A stretch of 64,000 nucleotides of DNA from Oegoconia quadripuncta (Eukaryota; Arthropoda; Insecta; Lepidoptera; Autostichidae): the NCBI GenBank assembly GCA_949316235.1, contig OX438757.1, forward strand, positions 19,550,005 to 19,614,004, in the 5' to 3' direction. This document shows positions 41,815 to 52,339 of this stretch, one piece after another. The notes beneath the pieces were generated by a model, which searched no databases, was not told the origin of the DNA, and worked only from the letters and a program-made list of their open reading frames with translations. Both the position numbers and the translations under genes were made by a program. Each line of letters begins with the position of its first letter. The stretch's first letter is position 1.

Positions 41815-41992
41815 GAATTGGTGCCGTGTAAGAATTTAAGTAACCAGTCTCTTCCCTAAAGAAAAGACGACTAAGGGACTTTCCACCAAAAAATATTTTA
41901 ACGGCGATGAGCTCACCCTACTACACGTGTGCATTTCTGAATATTTCGCAGGTGAACCGTGGATGCTGATTCAAGCATAATTTTTTTTTATG
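41815..41992 (+). repeat. Dispersed repeat shared with 52190-52340
   Basis: Shared blocks GACGACTAAGGGACTT/GGCGACTAAGGGACTT, ACGGCGATG.GCTCAC and CACGTGTGCATTTCTG.ATA. Probably a retroposed element; the head was not identified. Confidence 0.6.
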
Positions 41993-41994
41993 CT

Positions 41995-42572
41995 GAAGAA
42001 AAGTCGCGCAGGGGAAGCTGTAGAATTGTCACCCAGGGGACGATGTAGAAAAGGCGCCCACGGGACGCTGTAAAAAGATTTCATTGAACCGCCTCCGTGG
42101 CTCCAATGTAAACAACATTGGGTTTACGATTCGGAGCTCGCGGATTCGATCCCCAGCGGGGTATGTTCAATTACTAGGTTTGGTGGTGGTAGGGCATTTT
42201 AAATGTCCGCCTGGCTAGCTACGCACCATTCTAAATCTGCCGCCAAGCAGCAATGTTAGTAGCATTGTTGTGTTCCGGTTGTCAGAGATAAGATAGCCAG
42301 TCCCCCAAATGTGTTGAAGTTTCCGGATCAGTACGCTTCCACCTTCGACCTCATCTTCACTTAACATCCTAAACAAAAAGATTAAGAGACAGAGTGGAAA
42401 AGTTGACCAGGGGACGCTATAGAAAGGTCGCCCAGGTGACGCTGTGAAATGTCGCCCAGGGGAGGCTCTAGAAATGTAGCCCAGAGGATTCTGTAAAAAT
42501 GTTGCTCAGGTGAGGGTGCGGAAAAGTAGCCCAGGGAATGCTTTAGAAACGTAGCCCAGGGCGCCAGTATAG
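41995..42572. repeat. Minisatellite (about 25-bp unit) split by a SINE
   Basis: Units of the form GTCGCCCAGGGGACGCTGTA(GAAAA) repeat imperfectly three times before 42087 and about six times after 42385. The period is 24-26 bp. The minus-strand open frame over it (LGDISQ/LGDLS repeats) is a by-product. Confidence 0.8.
42087..42371 (+). repeat. tRNA-derived SINE family 1 inside the minisatellite
   Basis: Head CCGCCTCCGTGGCTCCAATG, B box GATTCGATCCCCAGCGGGGT, body complete to CTTCACTTAACATC, lacking the usual poly(A) end. Confidence 0.85.
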
Positions 42573-42739
42573 CTAGAACCGGCACTGGCTATGTACCAAC
42601 TCAGGATGGTACGGTTCACTTGAGTTTCATAGCGGATATTTAAGACAGTGCGATCGGTTTTTGCGTTACTACACTCAAATATTTCACTTGCAGTTCCACG
42701 AGTCCTGTCCTATTCAAGTAGTTCAACATGTATTGAGTT

Positions 42740-43080
42740 TAACAGAGCAGAAATTTAAACGCCACATTGAAGAAACTCTGTGTAAGAAGGGTTATTACAG
42801 GATAGATGATTATTTAGGCGATAAGGAGGTCTGGTGTTAGCTGGTCGTTATGTTAATTGCTATTGTTTTGTAATATGTAATATAAAATGTAATATTATTG
42901 TAAAGATGTTGATAAGATGTGTTGTTGCGGAGTTTCTTGTCGCTTCTTCTCCCTAACCATAACACCTTGTGAAGCGATGTAGTTTAAAAAATTAACATGT
43001 TGACTTTCAATAAGTGATACTTTTGTATCCTACATTGAATAAAATAATTTTGATTTTGATTTTGATTTTTGTAGGCCAGA
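42740..43080 (+). pseudogene. LINE 3' end related to family A
   Basis: Reads FKRHIEETLCKKGYYRIDDY, LGDKEVWC stop, then a 3' UTR with TGCGGAGTTTCTTGTCGCTT and a tail of TTTTGAT repeats (43052-43075). Confidence 0.7.
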
Positions 43081-43329
43081 TAGAGAGTGGGTTATTACGT
43101 AAACATACACTGGGTTTGTGAGGGCCAAGTCTGTTTAAATAACTTTGTAGTGTGAACTATTAAATGTTCTGTGTACAACACTCCGGCTATGACGCGAAAG
43201 CAAAACTCAATCTTTATCAAATTTTGGAACAGAAAGTGCGTAGACGATGCGTAACGTTGTCTTTGTGGCTACCAACTCATTTTTCAAAAAATATCTACGC
43301 ACACCTTCCATTGCGTTTATATTCATAAA

Positions 43330-43582
43330 TATTTATTTATGAATTATCCTTAGACATACACACAGCGCCATCTAGTTCCACAGTAAGCAACTATAGGCTT
43401 GTGTTGTGGATACCAGATGGTTGATATACTACATAAATACATTTTTTTTTGGTAAATAAATACTTATTATAAATGAAATGTTCGTATTCATCATACAAAC
43501 ATATGCCCCTAGCGGGATTCGAACCCGCAACCTTTTGGTATAGTGGTCAGAGTTGCTAACCACTACACCAAACAGGTCGTCA
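43330..43582 (-). repeat. tRNA-derived SINE family 3
   Basis: Minus head TTGGTGTAGTGGTTAGCAAC and GGTTGCGGGTTCGAATCCCG. The plus side reads ACACACAGCGCCATCTAGTT and CAGATGGTTGATATACTACA as at 18590-18660. Confidence 0.85.
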
Positions 43583-43682
43583 ATGTATCAATTGTAATAC
43601 CAACAGGTTACAACAGATGGCGCTAAGAGTATCATTAGTGAATATTTGAAACTAAAAATCAAAAGAGTTTCTGTTTACATAA

Positions 43683-44350
43683 TTAATTAAAATAAATATT
43701 TATAAATTTAAAATGTGTCGCCTACATACTGTTTGTTTTGTTTTATCGACACTATTATTATTAAGTATCTATGCTTTACATTATAACATATATTTTTATG
43801 TTATAACTAGCTTTCCTCCCGCGACTTCGTCCGCGTGGAAGATTTTATCAAAATACAAACAACAAACTTTCATCCCCTATTTTATCCCCTTGGGGGTAGA
43901 ATTTATCAAAATCCTTTCTTAGCGGATGCCTACGTCATAACATCTACCTGCATGCCAAATTTCAGCCCGATCCGTCCAGTGGTTTGGGCTGGGCGTTGAT
44001 AGATCACTATGTCAGTCACCTTTGAGTTATATATATTTAGATTATCTAACTATGATAAAGTTACGCATATACTATTAAAATAAATATTTATAAATTTAAA
44101 ATGTGTCGCCTACATACTGTTTGTTTTGTTTTATCGACACTATTATTATTAAGTATCTATGCTTTACATTATAACATATATTTTTATGTTATAATTATCC
44201 AACTATGATAAAGTTACGCATATACTATTAAAATAAATATTTATAAATTTAAAATGTGCTGCCTACATACTGTTTGTTTTGTTTTATCGACACTATTATT
44301 ATTAATTATATATGCTTTACATTATAACATATGTATTTTTATGTTATAAA
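43683..44350. repeat. Three tandem 158-bp repeats, first junction interrupted
   Basis: The unit containing GCCTACATACTGTTTGTTTT, GTTTTATCGACACTATTATT and ATTATAACATAT occurs at 43712, 44100 and 44258. The last two are spaced 158 bp. The first spacing is longer by 230 bp because of the insertion at 43807-44045. Confidence 0.9.
43807..44045 (+). repeat. Dispersed lepidopteran repeat (CTAGCTTTCCTCCCGCGACT)
   Basis: CCCGCGACTTCGTCCGCGTG, TTTATCCCCTTGGGGGTAGA, CAAATTTCAGCCCGATCCGT and CCAGTGGTTTGGGCTGGGCG form a familiar non-coding insect repeat. It is inserted between tandem units at GTTATAA/TTATC. Confidence 0.75.
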
Positions 44351-44699
44351 TTATCCAACTATGATATATACTGTTCTTGTGCTCCACAACTTAGAAACAC
44401 TACGTCTTTTTATATTCACTCGCACCTACTATCACTCATCAATCACTATTTCAAGAGTCTGAAAATTGCTATTTACTTATTACTTACTGTTTCCTCTGGT
44501 TTAGGTTCCAAGTTGCTCTGCTCCTTAGGGGATAGCTGAAAATCAGTGTTTTGCTCAATGAGCAATCTAATACACTGAGCTATGACCCATTTGTACTGCT
44601 GCAGCACACACATGCGTTAGTGTTACAATATTATGTTATTGTTGTTGATGTGTTACCTTATCTGTGTATCAATATGTCTAAGCTAAATGTATGTGTGTG

Positions 44700-45135
44700 A
44701 CTGTGGAAACATATAAAGGCTTTATCTATCTATCGATTCTAATTCTATTAACATATTTCTTTTTACCTCGCAAAGTCGCCTGTCTCTCAGTTTTATACAG
44801 GATATATTTCGGGGAGTGTGCGTTGGAATTACATAATCTTATTCCACCGTCACCCTTCCATCTTCGGACCACTAGGCGTGGGGAGGGATTCCACCCGTAT
44901 ATAGTTAATATACAGAACATTCGCATTAAGAAGTTCGATTCTTCATTCATCATCCGAACAGCCAAGGCATGGAACTCCCTTCCGGCGTCAGTCTTTCCTG
45001 AATCCTACAACCTTGGGATCTTCAAGAGCAGAGTGAATAGGCATTTACTGAGATCGCGTGCTTCAACTCCGACCACATCGTCACTTTCCATCAGGTGAGA
45101 TTGTGGTCAAACGCGAATCTAGTCAATCATAAAAA
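44700..45135 (+). pseudogene. LINE family B fragment (polymerase C-terminus)
   Basis: Reads KVACLSVLYRIYFGECALEL, HNLIPPSPFHLRTTRRGEGF, HPYIVNIQNIRIKKFDSSFI, IRTAKAWNSLPASVFPESYN, LGIFKSRVNRHLLRSR. It then has a 3' UTR CATCAGGTGAGATTGTGGTC and poly(A) (45131-45142). An open but 5'-truncated copy; best representative of the family here. Confidence 0.88.
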
Positions 45136-45361
45136 AAAAAAACCTGATGTCAAGTGAAGATGAGACCGAAATGGGGCATTGTTCTTTTACACATATTTTC
45201 TTTTTATAACGCTGCTGTCACCTTACAGAAATTAAATTATTAACATTAGCACATATATTACCTTGCACTGAAAGGACTCTGACTCAGCATAATGCTGCTC
45301 AGACAGACGTCCATACCACAGCGCTGATAATTATACCAGTACAGCTTACCCTTCTACCATA

Positions 45362-45475
45362 ATTTAGGGAAAGATTAACGGAAAGAGAGGAAGGGGAAAA
45401 CCTAGGCGCGATTACTTTGACCAAGTGAAAGAAAAGGTCAATGTCGTGGCGTATTGTATTGTATGTGTGTGTGGC
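45362..45475 (+). pseudogene. RTE-like LINE scrap
   Basis: Plus strand reads GKINGKRGRGKPRRDYFDQV, then KEKVNVVAY, the RGRP..DY.DQ C-terminal motif of RTE-type polymerases. Truncated on both sides. Confidence 0.6.
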
Positions 45476-45540
45476 TATTGCAGGTCATCGGAGACCTGTA
45501 TCACTGCGACCGTTGTCGATCTATTGTGATCACCACTAAC

Positions 45541-46212
45541 CTACAGTTCGTTGCTCAGGTTTGCCTCTTTGAGGAATTGGATAATTTTCCTAGCACCGAT
45601 GGTTTTTATCTCATCCGGGTGTAATAAGTGGCTGCCCAGGTGGATATTACGTTTACGCATTAGCGGGCCACATTCACACAGCAGATGTGCAGGTGTTTCC
45701 TCTGCGAGGAGGCAAAGTCTGCACATTCCTGTTTCTCGGAGCCCTATGTTGAGCATGTGTTTGCTCAGACAGCAGTGTCCCGTTAGTGCCCTTGTAAGAA
45801 TACGTAAATTGTTCCTGCTGACTGCCAGCGCTTCGCCGGCCGCCTTCTTGTTGAAGGCTTTGATTAGTGATTTGGAGTGTGTTAAACCTGGCGTGTTCGT
45901 CCAGAGTTTAAGAGCTGCTTGGGTGCACCGGTTCCTTAGGGTAAAGCGAATTAGGCTTTTTGAGATACCGCAGAAAGGCTCAGGGCCGTAGTGGGATCCG
46001 CTAGCCCCCAATTTCGCTAGTTCGTCGGCTTTTTCGTTGCCTTCGATGCCTGCGTGCCCCGGGACCCAACGAAGAAAGACCCTATTTGTTTTGCACAGGG
46101 TATTTAAAGTAAGCCTGCAGTTTTCAACCAGCCTTGAAACAATTTTGTCTGAGGCTAGGGCCAAAAGAGCCGCCTGGCTATCTGAGTGGATATAGATGGT
46201 ATATGTCGTGTC
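45541..46212 (-). pseudogene. LINE RNase H and C-terminal zinc-cluster fragment
   Basis: Minus strand from about 46212 reads TIYIHSDSQAALLALASDKI, VSRLVENCRLTLNTLCKTNR, then FLRWVPGHAGIEGNEKADEL (RNase H Asp and His blocks). It ends in a CLSKHMLNIGLRETGMCRLC...ETPAHLLCEC zinc-like cluster typical of R1/LOA/I ORF2. The catalytic YTDGS and Glu segments lie in the missing 5' part. A different element from the I-like LINE at 25528. Stop TAA at 45541. Confidence 0.85.
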
Positions 46213-46297
46213 GTACCAAGAGGTTAAAACGATGGCGGAAAGTAGAGAGACGTGGTCGTTACTCCACCGACAAGAGCATAGCTCTTAAATTGAATAC
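46213..46297 (+). repeat. Short dispersed repeat (GGCGGAAAGTAGAGAGACGT)
   Basis: Third copy of the 32563 repeat, abutting the 5' truncation point of the RNase H fragment. Confidence 0.6.
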
Positions 46298-46394
46298 CGC
46301 TTAGGGAAAAACGCACGCAAAATTTCTGTAGTGAAACCAATACAATATTATAGAAAGTATCTAAGTAAAAGTTTTATCATTAACATTCATTATC

Positions 46395-46670
46395 AGCCCG
46401 TAAACATCCCACTGCAGGGATATAGACCTTCCCTCGTTTATGAGGGAGTATGGACCATAGTCCACCACGCTTCGAATTTTTGCATGTATGCAGGTTTCCT
46501 CACGATATTTTCCTTCGCCGTTTAAGAGCAGTCGGATAAATGCACATTTGTAATTAAATTAAGTTTAAAAACTCATTGGTACATGGCCTGCATGCATGGG
46601 AATCGAACCCGGACCTCCTAAATTGGGAGACCGCGTTTTAACCGCTGAGCCACCTGTCGCTCACAATTTT
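46395..46670 (-). repeat. tRNA-derived SINE family 4
   Basis: Minus-strand head AGGTGGCTCAGCGGTTAAAA (A box) and GTCCGGGTTCGATTCCCATG (B box). The body runs towards 46400 with GGACTATGGTCCATACTCCC, and GCATGTATGCAGGTTTCCTC on the plus strand. Confidence 0.8.
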
Positions 46671-46824
46671 ATAAATCCTATAGATGTAAACCAGGATAAA
46701 TTATTAAAACATCATTATTTATAAAATGCTGTATTACTAAAGTTCTGACTGTTTGGATGATAAGCAATCATGGCCATGACTGCTCGGTAATATTCAGTCT
46801 AATTATGCAACATATAATCACTCG

Positions 46825-46985
46825 TGGCGCAGTCGTTTTCGATTAGCGAAGTTAAGCAATGTCTGGCGCGGTCAGTCCTTGGATGGGTGACCACTAGTGG
46901 TATTAAATACGAGTGTTTCCGTGTTTCGGAGGGCACGTTAAATTATTGGTCCCGGTAGTATTCTATTCAATGCAGTCGCTAAGCG
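46825..46985 (+). repeat. 5S-rRNA-like SINE
   Basis: GATTAGCGAAGTTAAGCAAT followed by GGTCAGTCCTTGGATGGGTG and ACC mirrors the internal and 3' parts of 5S rRNA. The 5' third and the closing stem of a real 5S gene are missing, and the downstream CGGAGGGCACGTTAAATTAT differs, so this is a 5S-derived SINE or pseudogene. Confidence 0.7.
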
Positions 46986-46997
46986 AACACTGACAGT

Positions 46998-47420
46998 CAG
47001 AGTCAAAGTCAAAGTCAAAAAATATATATTTCGTAGGATAAAGATTATCACTTGAAAACGTCACATTTTTTATCTTAATATTAAAATTATTGACATTATT
47101 GCTCATTCGCAAAGCAGACTCCCCAGAGAAGAACGAGCAAGGAACTCAAGGGTTGCTCTTTTAAATAAGTTTGGGTTACAATTATATTATATTGTATAAT
47201 TGGACTGAATATCGCCGAGCGGTCTATGTCCATGCTTGCTTATCATCCAGATAGTCAGAAATTTTATAATAGCCTTTGGTAAACAATGTCTGTTTTATGA
47301 TGGTTTTGAATTTATTTAAAGGTAAATTTTGAATGTCCACTGGAACCTTATTATAAAAGCGTATACATTGCCCCTTAAATGACTTAGTGACTTTGTGTAA
47401 TACGGCTGACATCAGATGGT
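46998..47420 (-). pseudogene. LINE family A fragment, divergent subfamily
   Basis: Minus strand: SKSFKGQCIRFYNKVPVDIQ, NLPLNKFKTIIKQTLFTKGY, YKISDYLDDKQAWT stop. 3' UTR with TTGCTCGTTCTTCTCTGGGG; tail GACTTTGACTTTGACTCTGA. Confidence 0.8.
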
Positions 47421-47619
47421 CACTAGTTCAGACTATCCACGAATCCGTACTCGTGGTGGATCATGACCCAAACACCTCTCCCAGTGAGGACACTGTGCCC
47501 CAACAGTGAAGACGTGTTAAGCTAATTTAAGACGTGTAAATTGATTCCTATTGTAAGGCACAGAACCCAAAGGTAAGTATTAAACATTGACATTGAACGA
47601 TTCACTTTTAGGTTTGCAT

Positions 47620-48330
47620 GATTCAATGACGATCAAGACTGGTTTACTTTAGCTATTTCCACAGTTTGATGTCATATGGCATATTGTTGTGGGGAAACGC
47701 TGCTGACATACATATGATTTTTGTTCTGCAGAAGCGTGCTATTCGTGCCATTTATAAATTAGGACCTAGAGAGTCTCTTAGAGAGAAGTTTAAGGAAAAT
47801 AATATCTTAACAATGGCATCTCAATACATTTATGAGAATTTATTATATGCAAAAAAAAATATAACCTTATTCGCTAAAAATAGTGATAGGCACAATGTTA
47901 ATACAAGGAATAAGAACCAGTTATCTATTTATGTTAGCCGACTTCACTAAGTTAGTAAATCCTTCAAAGGGCAATGTATACGCTTTTATAATAAGGTTCC
48001 AGTAGACATTCAAAATATGTCTTTAAATAAATTTAAAGCAATCATAAAACAGAAATTATTAACAAAAGGCTATTATAAAATCACTGACTATTTGAATGAT
48101 AAGCAAGCATGGACATAGCTGTCTTATTATTCATATAATTATCAAATCGCAACCTATAATCTGTTTAAAAGAGCAACCCTAGAGTTTCTTGCTCGTTCTT
48201 CTCTGGGGAGTCGGCTTTGTGAATGAGCCGTAAATTTAAACTATAATGTAATATTAATAGTGACGTTTTCAAGTGATAATTTTATCCTATGAAATAAAAT
48301 ATTTTGATTGATTGATTGATTGATTGAATC
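47620..48330 (+). pseudogene. LINE family A fragment, divergent subfamily, long copy
   Basis: Reads YFSYFHSLMSYGILLWGNAA, IFVLQKRAIRAIYKLGPRES, YAKKNITLFAKNSDRHNVNT, a stop at about 47949, then SKSFKGQCIRFYNKVPVDIQ and GYYKITDYLNDKQAWT. Tail is GATTGATTGATTGATTG. It faces the 46998-47420 copy head to head. Confidence 0.85.
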
Positions 48331-48615
48331 CGGTTGCTTCATTCAAATTGATAGGCAGAAGTGAACCGTGTAATATCGCCTTTAGGCTCTTGATGATACA
48401 ACATATTCTGCCTTGTTTTGTCCAATCACAAATTAACAAATACACTGCCAGTTTTTCTTATGGAACACTAAAAAGTATGATACATCGATAATATTTGTAG
48501 AGTGACAAAACAAACAAAGACTTATTTTGTGGCCACGAAGGTCGCACATTGAAGTTCCGGATACGACCGTGCGCAAGGTCAGGAAATGACAGCGCAATGT
48601 ATTATGATTGTCTTA

Positions 48616-48900
48616 GTTTTTTTTATGCACAACGATTTGATAATTGACCTCAATCAAATCAAACCCCAACACATTTAGGGAACCGGCTATCTTATCTCTG
48701 ACAACCGGAACACAACAATGCTATTAACATTGCTGTTTGGCGGCAGATTTAGATAAAATGGTGGTAGCTAGCTAGGCGGACATTTAAAATGTCCTACCAC
48801 CAACCAAACCGAGTACTTAAACATGTACCCCGCTGGAGATCAACCCCGCGGCTTCCGAATCGTAAACCCAATGTTGTTTACATTGAGCCACGGAGGAACT
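48616..48900 (-). repeat. tRNA-derived SINE family 1
   Basis: Minus head CCTCCGTGGCTCAATGTAAA, CGGGGTTGATCTCCAGCGGG, full body, T-rich end at 48617. Confidence 0.85.
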
Positions 48901-48952
48901 GCAAGTGATAAACTATAAAACTCTACTCCACAGACACATCAAAGCAACTCTA

Positions 48953-49514
48953 AGGCCGGAATTAATAAATCAATCTCAATAGAAGTCTTGAGGCTGTATC
49001 AACCGAGATGTGTCTTAAGAAGTTGACGCTATCTCAAGCTCCGTGCTAATTTTTAACCAATTTTGAGGTCTACTCAGTTGAGATCACTTCTCAAGTATTC
49101 GCCTCACCGGCGAATGAATAATAGGCTTGAGTTTCGTTTATTAATACGCGCACCTCTCAAGTGAGTACTGCTTGAGTATGCACGTGCTTTTCAGGTCACA
49201 AATTAGGTTTATTAATCAACACAACTTCTTACCACGTACAACCACCCTGTGGAATGGACTTCCGGCAGCGGTATTCCCGAACGAGTACGACATTGGAACC
49301 TTCAAGAAACGAGCCTACACCTTCCTCAAAGGCCGGCCACGCATCGTTGACCCTTTTGATGTTGCGGGTGTCCATGGGCGGCGGTGATTGCTTTCCATCA
49401 GGTGACCCGCATGCTCGTTTGCCGCCCTCTCATATTAAAAAAAAAAAAAACACTTTTACTTGAGACCGGTCACAAGGCTGTTCTCAATCGTGAGAATGGT
49501 TTATGAATACGGGC
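48953..49514 (+). repeat. MITE family E copy 3, split by a LINE
   Basis: Left part GGCCGGAATTAATAAATCAA...GTTTATTAATCAACAC; right part TTTACTTGAGACCGGTCACA...TATGAATACGGGCC. TAA/TTA flanks. The gap is filled by a family C LINE end. Confidence 0.85.
49225..49445 (+). pseudogene. LINE family C 3' end inserted in MITE E
   Basis: Reads [40 protein letters not shown], then the 3' UTR and poly(A) at 49437-49450. Severely 5'-truncated. Confidence 0.88.
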
Positions 49515-49819
49515 CTTAAACTATAGTCATATTTAAACTTCGAACTGTTTTATTCTACACTCGTCATGGAATCCTAGTATAATCAAATATAATCTATTAT
49601 AATATCATCCTTTATGGTTTTGTAATGCAGTCGATCGCGTGCCCTTGAGCCGTGAGGTCAGCGGACAAAGTTTATTTATTAAATACATATTCATAGCGTC
49701 GTGGGTCGTGCGTGCTATACGTCTCTTGTGTTAGCTAATAACGAGCGAGTGCGAAAATTTTTAAAAACAGAACTAATATATCGGATTTTTTTGGATGGGA
49801 CCTTCATGGTGGTGAGTTA

Positions 49820-50155
49820 ATTGAATGAATACGAACTTTTCTATTCCTGTGTATGAGATATGTTTATAAATATTTAGGTATATTTATCCGTTATCTAGTA
49901 TCAATAGTACAAGCTTTGTTTAGTTTAGGACTAGAGGATTGTTGGTGTAAGTTAAGAGGGCCAACCGTCCCAGATTCTGCGGGATCGTCCCGATATTACA
50001 AAATACGATCGTTCCCGTTTCAAAAACGTTACAGACATGTGTTCCCGAGTTATGGATGTTTTTCATTCGTATATGTATTTATTTACAATAAAACATATAT
50101 TTGTGTAGTTTATCAACCATCTGTATCCATAATACAAGCCTAATTGATTTCTGGG
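49820..50155 (+). repeat. SINE family 2 body followed by a SINE family 3 body
   Basis: 49845-49945 carries ATATGTTTATAAATATTTAG, CTTTGTTTAGTTTAGGACTA (family 2). 50055-50145 carries GTTTATCAACCATCTGTATC (family 3). Neither has a clear tRNA head. Confidence 0.6.
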
Positions 50156-50845
50156 TGACGTTTGGGCTAGATTGTATGAAAAAAAGATGGTTCCCCTTTG
50201 GCTTGGGTATACATATTAATCACGCGGACAAAATGGTAAAATAATTATTTATTGATACCTATATAATAATAACGTAAAAGTACAAATTTTCTTCTAATAT
50301 AATTAAAACGTTACCCACTCAATTATAACGATAACTATTGTCGGTAACACAATAAGAATCACTAATTGGCATAAGTTTGGTATTAGTTTACTATAATATA
50401 ATTTCTGCAATAATGCTGTTGATTCTATGTAAATAAATAAATATATGAATCAATCAAACAACGAAATGTCCTCTTCTAAGTACGCATATTGTGAGGACAA
50501 GTACGGAACCACTACACATGGGTCGACACGCACTTGGCTTGGTTTTTTATACGATGATTTCTTCGCATAAAAAATTGTTTACGACAAAACTCTACCTGTA
50601 ATACCTGTACTTGTTTTTGTAACCAAGGGCATTTTCCCGGGTTTTTTGTTAATATTTTTTTTTATTGTTCACCATCATCGTCATATGAGCCATATGACGT
50701 CATTGCTGAACATTCATAGAGATTGTGGATGGTGGTAAAACTTTTTTGATAAAATATCAATCACTACTTACTGAATACCTATTCTATTCTTATATTTGCC
50801 GTGGGGTTGGACATATGCCCAAAGGCACCTCCACCCAAACGTGAT
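50156..50845. other. Intergenic spacer
   Basis: Holds a conserved 45-bp piece (TGGGTATACATATTAATCAC...GACAAAATGGTAAAATAA, 50190-50243) shared with 58455-58508, and a decayed CCAAGTG motif at about 50485-50550. No gene. Confidence 0.4.
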
Positions 50846-50846
50846 C

Positions 50847-51151
50847 TTTTTTTTTTATGCACGACGAGTTCTTACATGACCTCAATCACACCTGATGTTA
50901 AGTTGTGTAAGTGTTGATGTTAAGTAAAACATTTGTGGGACTGACTATCTTATCTCTGATACCGGAACACAACAATGCTTTTAACATTGCTGCTTGGAAG
51001 CAGATTTAGTTAAGATGGTGGTAGCTAGCCAGGCGGACATTTAAAATGCCCTACCACCAACCAAACCGAGTACTTAAACATGTACCCCGCTGGGGATCGA
51101 ACTCCGAATCGTAGACCCAACGTTGTTTACATTGAGCCACGGAGGCGGTTT
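50847..51151 (-). repeat. tRNA-derived SINE family 1
   Basis: Minus head CCTCCGTGGCTCAATGTAAA, CGGAGTTCGATCCCCAGCGG. The T run at 50847-50856 is the poly(A). Confidence 0.85.
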
Positions 51152-51311
51152 TTAACCTTGCATATCTTCAGCAAAGCAATAGTTACGTTTAGTGACTTAC
51201 TCTAGTATTTATCACTCTCACTCTCTTCACACTATTAGCACATGCGCAGAAAGTCTCTCTTTTTTTAGTACTATTATACCGGATGAGTTTTTTTACCGTA
51301 AGGAAAAAACC

Positions 51312-51375
51312 GTCATCTTCACTTAACATCTGGTGTGTTTGAAGTGAAGTACGAACTCGTTGTGCATAAAAAAAA
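51312..51375 (+). repeat. SINE family 1, 3' end only
   Basis: CATCTTCACTTAACATCTGG...GTTGTGCATAAAAAAAAT. Confidence 0.7.
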
Positions 51376-51447
51376 TGAAATAGAAGGCCATACTCAGATT
51401 AGTTCAATAGTACCATAGCATTATGTTGTCACCGAAATTACATAAAT

Positions 51448-51562
51448 ATGCCAAATAGCTCAATCAGTTACCAGCAAGTGGTTGAAAAATTGCTTGCAAA
51501 TTTTGAAACGGACAACATAAATAATATGAACATAGCAAGCTAAATAAAAGCTTGTAAAAACG
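51448..51562 (+). repeat. Direct repeat D upstream of esterase 3, copy 1
   Basis: CTCAATCAGTTACCAGCAAG, TTGCAAATTTTGAAACGGAC and GCTAAATAAAAGCTTGTAAA are repeated in order at 53503-53600 in esterase 3 intron 1. Confidence 0.75.
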
Positions 51563-51764
51563 CTGATTTTGTATCGAAATCGAATCATATACGGCTACCA
51601 TAACATATAAATCGATTACTAAATCTCGGACGCCATTTTGTTTTCCTTCATGATCATTATGACTTAACTCCTTATCGCTAGTTGTCACCTTGAAATTATA
51701 AATAACTATGTAGGACTTCCGCTTGCCGTTTCACTGTTTATACTAACCTTATTTAATCGTCACT

Positions 51765-51830
51765 ATCGGACACGATTAGCGAAGATAAGCAACGTCCCAC
51801 TGTCAGTCTTTAGATGGTCAATCAAGACCA
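51765..51830 (+). repeat. Short 5S-rRNA-like remnant
   Basis: CACGATTAGCGAAGATAAGC and CTGTCAGTCTTTAGATGGTC align with the 46838-46905 5S-like block. More decayed. Confidence 0.5.
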
Positions 51831-52187
51831 CCTCTGTGGCTCAATGTAAACAACATTGGGTTTACGATTAGGAGGTCGCGGGTTCCATCCCCAGCGGGGT
51901 ACATGTTTAAATACTCGGTTTGCGTATATATATGTATGCGTATGTATTTGCGTGTATATATGGAAGCGTACTGACCCGGAAACCCCGACGCATTTTGGGA
52001 ATGCTATTAACATTGCTGCTTGGCGGCAGATTTAAATAAGATGGTGGTAGCTAGCCAGGCGGACATTTTAAATGCCCTACCACCAACCAAACCGAATACT
52101 TAAACATATACTCCGCTGGGGATCGAACCCGCGACCTCCGAATCGTAAACCCAATGTTGTTTACATTGAGCCATGGAAGCGGTGTCG
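51831..52187. repeat. Two SINE family 1 pieces in opposite orientation
   Basis: Plus-strand head 51834-51922 (CCTCTGTGGCTCAATGTAAA, GGGTTCCATCCCCAGCGGGG), a short (TATG)-rich joint, then a minus-strand near-full copy 51961-52187 whose head lies at the right end. Confidence 0.8.
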
Positions 52188-52334
52188 TAGAAGGCGACTA
52201 AGGGACTTAGGTACCACCAAAAAACATTTATAGATTTGCACGTTTCAACGGCGATGGGCTCACACCCTGTCACGTGTGCATTTCTGTATACTCCATCAGG
52301 TAAACCCTGGATGTTCTTTAATCATTAAACTCTA
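52188..52334 (+). repeat. Dispersed repeat shared with 41815-41992
   Basis: GGCGACTAAGGGACTTAGGT, ACGGCGATGGGCTCAC, CACGTGTGCATTTCTGTATA, GGTAAACCCTGGATG. Confidence 0.6.
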
Positions 52335-52339
52335 AACCT

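Noticed and set aside
42382..42585. Leu/Gly/Asp repeat protein on the minus strand
   Set aside because: It follows the minisatellite units and stops with them.
46838..46912. Functional 5S rRNA gene
   Set aside because: The 5' end, the closing stem and a T terminator in the right place are missing; flanks look retroposed.
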